The translations under genes and the position numbers were made by a program. Of a stretch of DNA of 12,370 bases, positions 6,350 to 12,370 are shown piece by piece. The DNA is from JANLVJ01 sp031363945 (GTDB taxonomy: Bacteria; Bacteroidota; Bacteroidia; Sphingobacteriales; Sphingobacteriaceae). The stretch spans positions 1 through 12,370 of the forward strand of contig JANLVJ010000079.1 in assembly GCA_031363945.1 (NCBI GenBank). Reading direction: 5' to 3'. Positions within the stretch are counted from its first letter, which is position 1. The number at the start of each line of letters is the position of its first letter. The notes beneath the pieces were generated by a model. It saw nothing but the letters and a program-made list of their open reading frames with translations. It was not told the DNA's origin and searched no databases.

Positions 6350-7813
6350 ATGTCCATTTTAGAAGACAGATATGAAGTTGTTGTCGGATTGGAAATCCAT
6401 GCGCAGCTTTCAACTTTGAGTAAAATTTATTCCCCAGATTCAGCAGAATATGGTGGTAGCCCCAATACCCATGTTAGTGCAATCACCCTTGGCCATCCAG
6501 GAACACTGCCCGTACTAAATGAAAAGGCTGTTGAATTTGCCGTCAAGATGGGCTTTGCCGTAAACTGCCATATCAGGCATGAGAATCAGTTTGCCAGAAA
6601 AAACTATTTCTATGCAGATTTGCCTAAGGGTTACCAGATAACCCAGCACACAACTCCGATTTGTTACGAAGGTTATCTTGATATCAAAATGAAAGATGGA
6701 CTTCTAAGGCGAATCGGAATTACCCGTATTCATATTGAAGAGGATGCTGGAAAAAGTATACATGATCAGGATCTTCATGATTCTCTGATTGACTTAAACA
6801 GGGCAGGTGTGCCTCTTATTGAAATCGTATCAGAACCAGACTTGAGAAGTGCCGAAGAAGCAGGCGTTTATCTTACCGAAATTCGCAAATTGCTCAGGTA
6901 CCTTGATATCTGCGATGGTAATATGGAAGAGGGCAGTATGCGATGTGATGCCAATATTTCTGTCAGACCAAAAGGTGCCAAAGAATATGGTAACCGATGC
7001 GAAGTTAAAAATCTGAATTCAATCAGAAATGTTCAGCGCGCCATCGAACATGAAGCCCAGCGTCAGGTTGAGGTTCTCGAAGCTGGAGGAAGAATTGATC
7101 AGAATACGCTAAACTTTGATGCACTTACAGGAAATACATCGGTTCTGCGCTCAAAAGAGATGTCTAATGATTACCGTTATTTTCCTGAGCCAGACCTGCC
7201 ACCGCTGGTTTTAAGTGATTCTTTTATTGCAGGTGTTAAAACTGCCATGCCTTTATTGCATGATGCACTTTACGCAATTTTTGTAAATGAGTATAAAATT
7301 TCAGGCGCCGAGGCAATTACCCTGCTTGACCGCCGAGAAATAGCCATGTATTTCATGGAGATGTGCAAACATACTAACAATGCAAAGGCCGCTTTTAACT
7401 GGCTTATGGGCCCGGTTAAATCATATATGAATGAACAGGCTACTGACATAACTGAATTCCCCCTGAAACCTGCGGGCCTTGCTGCCATAATTGCATTGGT
7501 AGACGATGGAAAAGTAAATAATACCCTTGCTGCCCAGCAGATCTTACCCATCATGATTGCTAATCCATCATTTGATCCGCTTGAAATTGCTATTCGTGAA
7601 GGACTTTTAATAGAGGCCGATTCAACTGAATTAAATGGATATATCTTGCAGGCGATTGAGAAGTTTGCTGATAAAGTACTGGAGTATCAGCATGGCAAAA
7701 AAGGATTAACCGGCCTGTTTATGGGTGAGGTTATGAAATTAAGTAAGGGTAAGGTTGATCCTAAAACGGTCAGTAAATTATTGACTGATGCACTTGATTC
7801 ATATAATCTATAG
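6350..7813 (+). CDS. gatB: Aspartyl/glutamyl-tRNA amidotransferase subunit B
   Basis: GatB is the kinase and tRNA-binding subunit of GatCAB, which turns Glu-tRNA-Gln (and Asp-tRNA-Asn in some species) into Gln-tRNA-Gln with ammonia from GatA. The 487 residues match the family (about 475-490). Diagnostic stretches are EVVVGLEIHAQL (9-20), FYADLPKGYQITQ (87-99), HIEEDAGKS (128-136), DLNRAGVPLIEIVSEPD (148-164) and MEEGSMRCDANISVRP (192-207), with SKEMSNDYRYFPEPDLPPL before the C-terminal helical and YqeY-like domains (about 335-485). The four cysteines that form a zinc site in many GatB proteins are replaced here (S28, D30, S43, T46), which I recall as normal for Bacteroidota. gatA and gatC are not in the window, again usual for the phylum. 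A short 62-base gap separates it from the next gene, with no clear terminator. Confidence 0.97.
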   Translation: MSILEDRYEVVVGLEIHAQLSTLSKIYSPDSAEYGGSPNTHVSAITLGHPGTLPVLNEKAVEFAVKMGFAVNCHIRHENQFARKNYFYADLPKGYQITQHTTPICYEGYLDIKMKDGLLRRIGITRIHIEEDAGKSIHDQDLHDSLIDLNRAGVPLIEIVSEPDLRSAEEAGVYLTEIRKLLRYLDICDGNMEEGSMRCDANISVRPKGAKEYGNRCEVKNLNSIRNVQRAIEHEAQRQVEVLEAGGRIDQNTLNFDALTGNTSVLRSKEMSNDYRYFPEPDLPPLVLSDSFIAGVKTAMPLLHDALYAIFVNEYKISGAEAITLLDRREIAMYFMEMCKHTNNAKAAFNWLMGPVKSYMNEQATDITEFPLKPAGLAAIIALVDDGKVNNTLAAQQILPIMIANPSFDPLEIAIREGLLIEADSTELNGYILQAIEKFADKVLEYQHGKKGLTGLFMGEVMKLSKGKVDPKTVSKLLTDALDSYNL

Positions 7814-7875
7814 TCAGTAGTTATCTGTCTTGCACGATATTAGAATTCACTAATGACAAAATAATAAATTTTCAC

Positions 7876-8961
7876 ATGAAAATAGCTATTTCAGCTTTAG
7901 CCTGTCTGTTTATACTTGCTGCCTGTAACCAAGGAACAAGTTTTAAAGTAGAAGGTATACTTGAGAACCCAAAGTCAAATAAGATTTATTTGGCCGAAAC
8001 CCAGAACAGTCAGGTCGTGCCGATTGATACCGCTATACTGGGTAAAGATGGGCGATTTAAGTTTACTCGTGAAATAAAAGAGCCTGTAGTTTATCAACTG
8101 GTAACCGAGGGTTTTAATGCCGAGGTCTTTGCCAAGAGAGGTACTTCTGTATTTGTGCAGGCAAATCTGCGAGATACCAGCATGGATTATACCATTTATG
8201 GCTCTGCTGAAAATAAACTTTTAAAGGAGGAAGCGGTGTTCCGTATCAATGCAACCAAGCAGTTAGGTAAACTGATGACCCAGTATAAGACTGCCCGGAC
8301 AATTACTGATTCAGCCAGAATATATAATGCTGTAAAAAGTATTCAGGATACTTTCTATAATAACACGGCAAATTTTGTTGAGCTCAACAAGCGGTCTATC
8401 GTTTCTCTGTATGCAATTAATTATTTAAGTGCTGATAAGGATTTTGCGATTTTTGAGGATGTTGCAAATTATGCAGGGCTTAGTTTTAAGGGCAATCCCA
8501 TGGCAGATTCACTGCTTACTTTTGTTAAAAAAGCACGGGTCACAGCTATAGGTCAGGTGGCACCTGAAATCAATCTTCCTGATCCATCGGGGGTTTACCA
8601 TCCGCTTTCAAAGCTTAGGGGTAAATATGTTCTGATTGACTTCTGGGCATCATGGTGTGCACCTTGCCGTGCTGAAAATCCTGATAATGTCAAACTATTC
8701 AAAAAGTATCAGTTAAAAGATTTTACCATTTATGGAGTTTCACTTGACCGTGACAAACCATCATGGGTGAAAGCGGTTGCGACAGATCACTTAGACTGGA
8801 CACAAGTAAGTGAACTTAAGTATTGGGATTCTGAAGTTGTGAAGCAATATGATTTCCAGAGCATCCCCCATAATATTATCATAGACAAAGAAGGAAAAAT
8901 TATTGCCAAGAATTTACACGGTGAAGAACTTGCTAACTTTTTGCAGAAATTGTTCAAATAA
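7876..8961 (+). CDS. DUF4369 / TlpA-like thioredoxin-domain lipoprotein
   Basis: A 361-residue exported lipoprotein. The signal peptide ends in the lipobox LAAC, with the acylated cysteine at C17. Residues about 22-110 form the DUF4369 beta-rich domain (FKVEGILENPKSNKIYLAE; AILGKDGRFKF; VYQLV), found in Bacteroidota ahead of thioredoxin domains. A helical linker follows (about 115-220). The TlpA/AhpC-TSA-like domain covers about 224-361, with IDFWASWCAPCRAENP (254-269) carrying the redox pair C261-C264 and SIPHN (329-333) the cis-proline P331. It is therefore a likely thiol-disulfide reductase tethered to the envelope; its substrate is unknown. It lies 62 bases after gatB and may be read from the same transcript, though function gives no link. 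Domain order is standard for this group. Confidence 0.93.
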   Translation: MKIAISALACLFILAACNQGTSFKVEGILENPKSNKIYLAETQNSQVVPIDTAILGKDGRFKFTREIKEPVVYQLVTEGFNAEVFAKRGTSVFVQANLRDTSMDYTIYGSAENKLLKEEAVFRINATKQLGKLMTQYKTARTITDSARIYNAVKSIQDTFYNNTANFVELNKRSIVSLYAINYLSADKDFAIFEDVANYAGLSFKGNPMADSLLTFVKKARVTAIGQVAPEINLPDPSGVYHPLSKLRGKYVLIDFWASWCAPCRAENPDNVKLFKKYQLKDFTIYGVSLDRDKPSWVKAVATDHLDWTQVSELKYWDSEVVKQYDFQSIPHNIIIDKEGKIIAKNLHGEELANFLQKLFK

Positions 8962-9001
8962 AAACTACTTTGTACATGTAAACCCTATCTGTTAGCATAT
9001 C

Positions 9002-9028
9002 CTTAATTTTACTTAGATTTACCTTAGA
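9002..9028 (+). promoter_or_regulatory. Candidate operator: helically phased CTTA repeats before the response regulator gene
   Basis: Two adjacent 11-base units, TTTTACTTAGA (9007-9017) and TTTACCTTAGA (9018-9028), agree at 9 of 11 positions. A third CTTA precedes them, so CTTA occurs at 9002, 9012 and 9023, about one helical turn apart. OmpR/PhoB-type regulators bind tandem direct repeats of this spacing, and the gene just downstream codes for one, so autoregulation is a reasonable inference. The repeats end 25 bases before the ATG and overlap -7-like sequences, which would suit repression. Confidence 0.4.
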
Positions 9029-9053
9029 GAATTTAATTGTATATAAAAATAAT

Positions 9054-9740
9054 ATGACTTCACCCAAACAGAAAATTCTTGTTGTTGATGATGAGGCTGA
9101 TATTTTAGAATTGATCGAGTACAATTTAAAAAAAGAAGGTTATCAGGTTTTTACGGCTGTAAACGGTCAGGAAGCAGTTACTACAGCTAAAAAGGTAGAG
9201 CCAGATCTGATTATTCTTGATATTATGATGCCTAAGATGGACGGCATTGAAGCTTGCAGGCTATTAAGAACCATGCCCGAGTTTAAAAAGACTTTCATGG
9301 TTTTTTTAACCGCCCGCAGTGAAGAATATTCAGAAATAGCTGGTTTTAATGTTGGTGCAGATGATTATATCGCAAAACCGATTAAACCAAGGGCGCTGAT
9401 AAGCCGCATAAATGCTATACTTCGCCGAAACACAATCGCTGAAGAACTTACCGAAAACAAACTTGAGATAGGAGGTTTGGTTATAGACCGTGATGCTTTT
9501 ATTGTTTTCAGAGGAACAGAAAAAATTGTTCTTGCAAAAAAAGAGTTTGAACTTCTTTACTTACTTGCATCAAAACCAGGCAAAGTATATACCCGGGAAA
9601 TAATCCTTAAGAATATATGGGAAGATTCTGTGGTGGTAACCAATCGAACCATAGATGTACATATTCGTAAACTGAGAGAGAAACTGGGCGATACATATGT
9701 TACCACGGTAAAAGGCGTCGGTTATAAATTTGACGTCTAG
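9054..9740 (+). CDS. OmpR/PhoB-family two-component response regulator
   Basis: A 228-residue cytoplasmic transcription factor. The receiver domain (about 7-125) has the acidic pair D12-D13, phospho-acceptor D56 in LIILDIMMP, the switch Thr T86 in FLTA and K108 in AKPIKP. The winged-helix DNA-binding domain (about 135-228) shows KKEFELLYLLASKPGKVYTREIIL and ends with the typical NRTIDVHIRKLREKLG and TVKGVGYKF. All key residues are present. It precedes a histidine kinase gene by 72 bases on the same strand, so the two should form a pair. The sequence is close to a PhoB-like regulator found widely in Bacteroidota, but nothing here (no pst or phoU genes) proves a role in phosphate control. Phased direct repeats upstream suggest autoregulation. 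Confidence 0.95.
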   Translation: MTSPKQKILVVDDEADILELIEYNLKKEGYQVFTAVNGQEAVTTAKKVEPDLIILDIMMPKMDGIEACRLLRTMPEFKKTFMVFLTARSEEYSEIAGFNVGADDYIAKPIKPRALISRINAILRRNTIAEELTENKLEIGGLVIDRDAFIVFRGTEKIVLAKKEFELLYLLASKPGKVYTREIILKNIWEDSVVVTNRTIDVHIRKLREKLGDTYVTTVKGVGYKFDV

Positions 9741-9812
9741 GCCAGTTCTAAACCAGTATGCTTAATTGACCTTTCGGGCAGGTGAGCTTCCAGTTCAACC
9801 TAAATTAAGAGT

Positions 9813-10853
9813 ATGATTAAAAATCCTACACCTAAAACCCTGTCATTTTTTACTTCTTTATGTGTTTCTCTGATTGCAGGATTAATATCTTTTATTTTTA
9901 AGTCAGGGTATACTGAAATTATTGCTTCAGTGATTGTGGTATTTTTCACTTCTTTCACCTTGATACTTTATGCGCTTGAATTTTTTATCTACCGTAAGAT
10001 CAAACTTATCTATAAGACAATTCACAATCAGAAACTTCAAAAGTTTTCGCAGTTTAACTTCACAGAACTCAGCAGGGTAAATGACCCGGTTTCAGATGTA
10101 AACGAGGAAGTACTAGAATGGGCTGCTGATCAAAAAATCGAAATAGATCAGCTTAAGCAAAACGAAATTTTCAGAAAAGACTTTTTAGGAAATGTTTCTC
10201 ATGAGCTGAAGACCCCGATTTTCAGTATACAAGGCTATATTAATACCCTGCTCGATGGGGCAATGGAAGATCAGGAAGTAAATATATATTTTCTTACAAA
10301 GGCAGGCAAGGCTACAGACCGTCTGGCGGCTCTTGCAATGGATCTGGAATCAATCTCACAGCTTGAATCAGGTTATCTTCAGATGGAAATGGAGTTGTTC
10401 GATATTAACGATCTTATACGTGATGTTTTTTACAGTACAGAGTTTCTTGCCCAGGAGCGACATATTACCATGGGCTTTAAAGAAGGCTGTGACAGACCGT
10501 TCTTTGTCGAGGCTGATAAGTACCGCATCAGGGAGGTACTTTCAAACCTGATCATTAACTCTATCAAATACGGTAAAGATGGGGGCAAGTCTTCTGTTGG
10601 CTTGTATGATATGGATGAAAACATATTGATAGAGGTAACAGATAACGGACTTGGCATTGAGCCTGAATTCTTGCCCCGGTTATTTGAGCGCTTTTTCAGG
10701 GTTGATAAAAGTAGAGTGCGGGGTACTGAAGGAGGTACAGGTTTAGGCTTGTCAATCGTTAAACATATTATTGAGGCGCATAACCAGACTATTAATGTGC
10801 GTAGTAAACATGGAATTGGAACTACCTTTGCATTCACATTGAGTAAAGGGTAA
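9813..10853 (+). CDS. Membrane sensor histidine kinase paired with the upstream regulator
   Basis: A 346-residue kinase. Two hydrophobic segments (about 11-28 and 36-59) are joined by a loop of only a few residues (KSGYTE), so there is almost no periplasmic domain. A charged, helical linker (about 60-118) leads straight to the HisKA domain; I see no HAMP or PAS domain. The phosphorylated histidine is H130 in DFLGNVSHELKTP. The ATP-binding domain shows the N box around N245/N249 (LSNLIINSIKYG), DNGLGI (277-282), the F box FERFFR (291-296) and GGTGLGLSI (307-315). All catalytic motifs are intact. The architecture suggests sensing within or through the membrane, or through a partner protein. Its gene follows the response regulator gene after 72 bases, so co-transcription is likely. 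The signal is unknown. Confidence 0.95.
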   Translation: MIKNPTPKTLSFFTSLCVSLIAGLISFIFKSGYTEIIASVIVVFFTSFTLILYALEFFIYRKIKLIYKTIHNQKLQKFSQFNFTELSRVNDPVSDVNEEVLEWAADQKIEIDQLKQNEIFRKDFLGNVSHELKTPIFSIQGYINTLLDGAMEDQEVNIYFLTKAGKATDRLAALAMDLESISQLESGYLQMEMELFDINDLIRDVFYSTEFLAQERHITMGFKEGCDRPFFVEADKYRIREVLSNLIINSIKYGKDGGKSSVGLYDMDENILIEVTDNGLGIEPEFLPRLFERFFRVDKSRVRGTEGGTGLGLSIVKHIIEAHNQTINVRSKHGIGTTFAFTLSKG

Positions 10854-10897
10854 TAACAATTTCAGGTAGGTTATAATCCCTGTTAAAGTGCAGTATA

Positions 10898-10917
10898 ATT
10901 ACGGTGCATATCGTAAT
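10898..10917. repeat. Short inverted repeat after the histidine kinase gene
   Basis: ATTACG (10898-10903) and CGTAAT (10912-10917) are perfect complements around an 8-base spacer. There is no T run after it, so it is not a typical terminator. It could be a protein-binding site or chance. Confidence 0.25.
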
Positions 10918-10982
10918 CGTAGTACTGACAAAACGGCAGTTTTATAAAATAATATTCGATAGTAATCATATAATCAATAATT

Positions 10983-11016
10983 TAACCTAAATCAGATCTA
11001 CTTTAAGTTTAGGTTA
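10983..11016. repeat. 9-bp inverted repeat upstream of the pseudouridine synthase gene
   Basis: TAACCTAAA (10983-10991) and TTTAGGTTA (11008-11016) are perfect complements with a 16-base spacer, centred about 65 bases before the likely ATG of the next gene. A second small repeat follows, CAAGCC (11022-11027) with GGCTTG (11035-11040), and then CTTTTT. The first could be an operator; the second could be a weak terminator. Neither has direct support. Confidence 0.35.
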
Positions 11017-11064
11017 TACTACAAGCCATTCACGGGCTTGACTCACTTTTTAGTTTGCAGACCA

Positions 11065-11787
11065 ATGAAACCTATTAATTTCAAAGACATCATATTATTT
11101 GAAGATGACAATTTATTTGTTGTCAATAAGCCCCCTTTTCTTGCAACCCTTGACGAGCGTAATAACTATGAGCCCAGCCTGATTCGTCTGACGAAAGAAT
11201 ATTTTCCTGAAGCACAGATCTGTCACCGCCTGGATAAAGAAACATCAGGCGCATTAATCATTGCCAAAAATCCAGAAACGTATCGCTCGGTGAGTATGCA
11301 GTTTGAGCACCGTAAAGTTGAAAAAATTTACCATGCCGTGATAGAAGGTACTCATCAGTTCAAAGAGCTTGATATTAATCTGCCAATTTTGAATGAGGGT
11401 AAAGAAAAGGTGAAAATCAGCCGGGCTCAAGGTAAAAGAGCCGAAACCCAGTTTACTTCTATTAAATTCTTCCGTCATTTTACCCTGGTTGAATGCAAGC
11501 CCCTTACAGGCCGTATGCACCAGATTCGAATACACCTTGCCACCCAGCGTGCTGTAATCGCTGGTGATGAATCTTACGGTGGTAAACCGCCTATGCTGTC
11601 TTTGATCAAGAAAAAGAATTACAAGCTGTCTGAAGAAGAAGAAGAGCAGCCCATCATAAAGCGTTTTGCATTACATGCTTATCAGGTATCTTTTGTTGAC
11701 CCTACAGGTGTCGCTGTATGTATTCATGCTCCTTATCCGAAAGACTTTGCTGCCTTTTTGAAGTTGCTTGAAAGGTATGATTCATAA
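11065..11787 (+). CDS. RluA-family pseudouridine synthase
   Basis: Converts uridine to pseudouridine in RNA, most likely rRNA or tRNA; cytoplasmic. From the ATG at 11065 it has 240 residues and consists of the catalytic domain alone, without the S4 RNA-binding domain of RluC/RluD. Motifs are VVNKPPFLATLDE (19-31), ICHRLDKETSGALIIAKN (52-69) with catalytic D57, YHAVIEG (89-95), PLTGRMHQIRIHLA (146-159) and AGDESYGGKP (166-175). An in-frame TTG at 11038 would add nine residues outside the conserved domain; the ATG start gives a better-fitting N-terminus. A Glu-rich insert (EEEEEQ, 190-195) is a small oddity. The exact RNA target cannot be read from sequence. The stop codon lies inside the left arm of a long inverted repeat. 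Confidence 0.92.
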   Translation: MKPINFKDIILFEDDNLFVVNKPPFLATLDERNNYEPSLIRLTKEYFPEAQICHRLDKETSGALIIAKNPETYRSVSMQFEHRKVEKIYHAVIEGTHQFKELDINLPILNEGKEKVKISRAQGKRAETQFTSIKFFRHFTLVECKPLTGRMHQIRIHLATQRAVIAGDESYGGKPPMLSLIKKKNYKLSEEEEEQPIIKRFALHAYQVSFVDPTGVAVCIHAPYPKDFAAFLKLLERYDS

Positions 11788-11890
11788 GCCTTTCAAAAAC
11801 GAGGCTGCCTGATATTTAGCCTTCCCTATGGGATAATTGAACCAGTGTGAAACTAAATCTCAGAATGCCTCTTATTTTTGAAAGGCTTAT
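11784..11890 (+). terminator. 107-bp imperfect inverted repeat, probable terminator of the pseudouridine synthase gene
   Basis: The outer arms ATAAGCCTTTCAAAAA (11784-11799) and TTTTTGAAAGGCTTAT (11875-11890) are a perfect 16-bp inverted repeat. Inside them GAGGC (11801-11805) pairs with GCCTC (11867-11871), and after a 3-position mismatch CCTGATATTTAG pairs with CTAAATCTCAG plus a following A with one mismatch. The GCCTC arm is followed by TTATTTTT, so on the plus strand the inner fold has the form of an intrinsic terminator. The left arm contains the TAA of the upstream gene and the right arm ends 11 bases before the OrfA-like ATG. It could instead be a small MITE-like insertion; I found no convincing target-site duplication. 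Confidence 0.6.
11873..11880 (+). promoter_or_regulatory. Putative -7 promoter box for the OrfA-like gene
   Basis: TATTTTTG matches TAnnTTTG exactly and ends 21 bases before the ATG at 11902, the same spacing as at gatB. It coincides with the T run of the upstream terminator-like fold. No clear -33 element is visible. Confidence 0.4.
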
Positions 11891-11901
11891 TCTTTGGAGA
11901 A

Positions 11902-12183
11902 ATGAAAAAATCAGGTAAACGCAAATTCAGTGCAGAGCTTAGAAATAAAGTAGTGCTTGAGGTTTTGAGAAAAATCAAAAATGTACAGCAATTGGCCTTG
12001 CAGTACGATATTCACCCAAGTCAGATCATGCAGTGGAAGAAGGCCTTTGATGAAAATTCCCCTCTTATTATTGGAGAAAACAAGTCAGGGATTCCCGTTT
12101 TGCGTGGTGAAAAATTTACTTCCTTTGCAATTCTGGATAAAAATGAAATTGAAGAAGACTTAATAAAGAAGTTTCTTCTTTAA
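11902..12183 (+). CDS. Orphan IS3/IS911-type OrfA-like helix-turn-helix protein
   Basis: A 93-residue protein whose first half matches the transposase OrfA helix-turn-helix (HTH_Tnp_1): KRKFSAELRNKVVLEVL (6-22), then VQQLALQYDIHPSQIMQWKKAF (28-49). In IS3-family elements OrfA continues into a leucine zipper and is followed by OrfB with the DDE catalytic core. Here the second half (ENSPLIIGENKSGIPVLRGEKF...) is unlike that, the chain ends at LIKKFLL, and only 92 non-coding bases separate it from the convergent gene, so OrfB is absent. It is either the trimmed remnant of an insertion sequence or a co-opted DNA-binding protein. The ATG at 11902 follows GGAGAA; a TTG at 11878 in the same frame is less likely, as it lies inside the inverted repeat. 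The gene has its own putative promoter box and a strong terminator. Confidence 0.75.
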   Translation: MKKSGKRKFSAELRNKVVLEVLRKIKNVQQLALQYDIHPSQIMQWKKAFDENSPLIIGENKSGIPVLRGEKFTSFAILDKNEIEEDLIKKFLL

Positions 12184-12196
12184 AAGGTTCTAAACT

Positions 12197-12238
12197 AATG
12201 AGGGGGAAGAACAGTATAGCCTTTTCTTCCTCCTCATT
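12197..12238. terminator. Bidirectional hairpin terminator between convergent genes
   Basis: AATGAGGGGGAAGAA (12197-12211) pairs with TTCTTCCTCCTCATT (12224-12238) along 15 positions, with one G-T wobble and a 12-base loop. It begins 13 bases after the OrfA-like stop codon and lies 37 bases beyond the stop of the minus-strand gene, so it can end both transcripts. T stretches after it are modest on both strands. Confidence 0.75.
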
Positions 12239-12275
12239 CATCTTTCATTTACCGGTTAATTTTTTTAGCGCAAAA

Positions 12276-12370
12276 TTACTGGATATAGCCCAGCAATTTT
12301 AAAACCTGTTTACTGTTCTGCTCTTCACCAAAAACTTCATAATTGAAGGTTTCATCTCTGTTTCTTCTTA
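12276..12370 (-). CDS. C-terminal end of an unidentified protein (cut by window edge)
   Basis: On the minus strand one frame is open from the right edge to a TAA at 12276-12278, giving 30 residues that end in SKQVLKLLGYIQ; the other two minus frames carry stops. The stretch is charged and mixed in composition, as in a real protein end. The convergent arrangement with the hairpin at 12197-12238 also supports a gene ending here. Too little is visible to name a family. Confidence 0.5.
   Translation of the reverse strand, partial: RRNRDETFNYEVFGEEQNSKQVLKLLGYIQ

Noticed and set aside
4855..8961. The two TlpA-like genes as a linked redox system
   Set aside because: They are separated by two unrelated genes, have different anchors (membrane segment against lipid) and different domain layouts. 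Such proteins are numerous in Bacteroidota, so proximity is weak evidence.
6244..9759. CTAAACCAGTAT occurs exactly at 6244-6255 and 9748-9759
   Set aside because: A shared 12-mer is expected a few times by chance in 12 kb on both strands, and the flanks do not match.
10926..10955. ACTGAC / GGCAGT hairpin followed by TTTTAT after the histidine kinase gene
   Set aside because: Only five of six pairs hold and the loop is tiny; too weak to call a terminator.
11038..11064. TTG start for the pseudouridine synthase at 11038
   Set aside because: The nine extra residues lie inside a small inverted repeat and add nothing conserved; the ATG at 11065 fits the family better.

Overview
The window reads as ordinary chromosomal DNA of a member of the Bacteroidota, most like the Sphingobacteriales/Cytophagales part of the phylum (Pedobacter-like relatives; this placement is inference). 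The signs are a genome of low to moderate GC, several matches to the Bacteroidota -7 promoter box TAnnTTTG just ahead of start codons, A/T-rich leaders without Shine-Dalgarno sequences, a GatB without its zinc cysteines, an AlaRS C-domain of the type DGGGGGQPFYATAGG, and a DUF4369-TlpA lipoprotein. I see no tRNA, rRNA or CRISPR array, and no intact mobile element.

Layout. 1-746, minus strand: a MerR-type regulator translationally coupled (TAATG overlap) to a membrane-anchored family 2 glycosyltransferase that runs off the left edge. 747-884: a divergent promoter region holding an inverted repeat. 885-4688, plus: alaS (alanyl-tRNA synthetase) and a class II fructose-bisphosphate aldolase gene, ended by a strong hairpin. 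4855-5445, plus: a membrane-anchored TlpA-like thiol-disulfide protein, with a run of nine G upstream. 5581-6153, minus: a secreted protein of unknown function with a Gly/His/Asp/Asn-rich tail. 6350-8961, plus: gatB and a DUF4369-thioredoxin lipoprotein. 9054-10853, plus: a two-component pair (OmpR/PhoB-type regulator, then a histidine kinase). 11065-11787, plus: an RluA-family pseudouridine synthase. 11784-11890: a 107-bp imperfect inverted repeat that looks like a terminator and also contains a promoter box. 11902-12183, plus: an orphan IS3/IS911-type OrfA-like helix-turn-helix protein with no OrfB. 12197-12238: a bidirectional hairpin. 12276-12370, minus: the C-terminal end of an unidentified gene.

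The genes are mostly independent housekeeping units: translation (alaS, gatB, a pseudouridine synthase), glycolysis/gluconeogenesis (fba), envelope thiol chemistry (two TlpA-like proteins), envelope polysaccharide (glycosyltransferase) and signalling. All intergenic gaps are under 300 bases. I found no convincing new multi-gene system. The most interesting parts are non-coding: the overlapping hairpins, terminator and promoter between the pseudouridine synthase gene and the orphan OrfA gene, the helically phased repeats before the response regulator, and the inverted repeat between merR and alaS.
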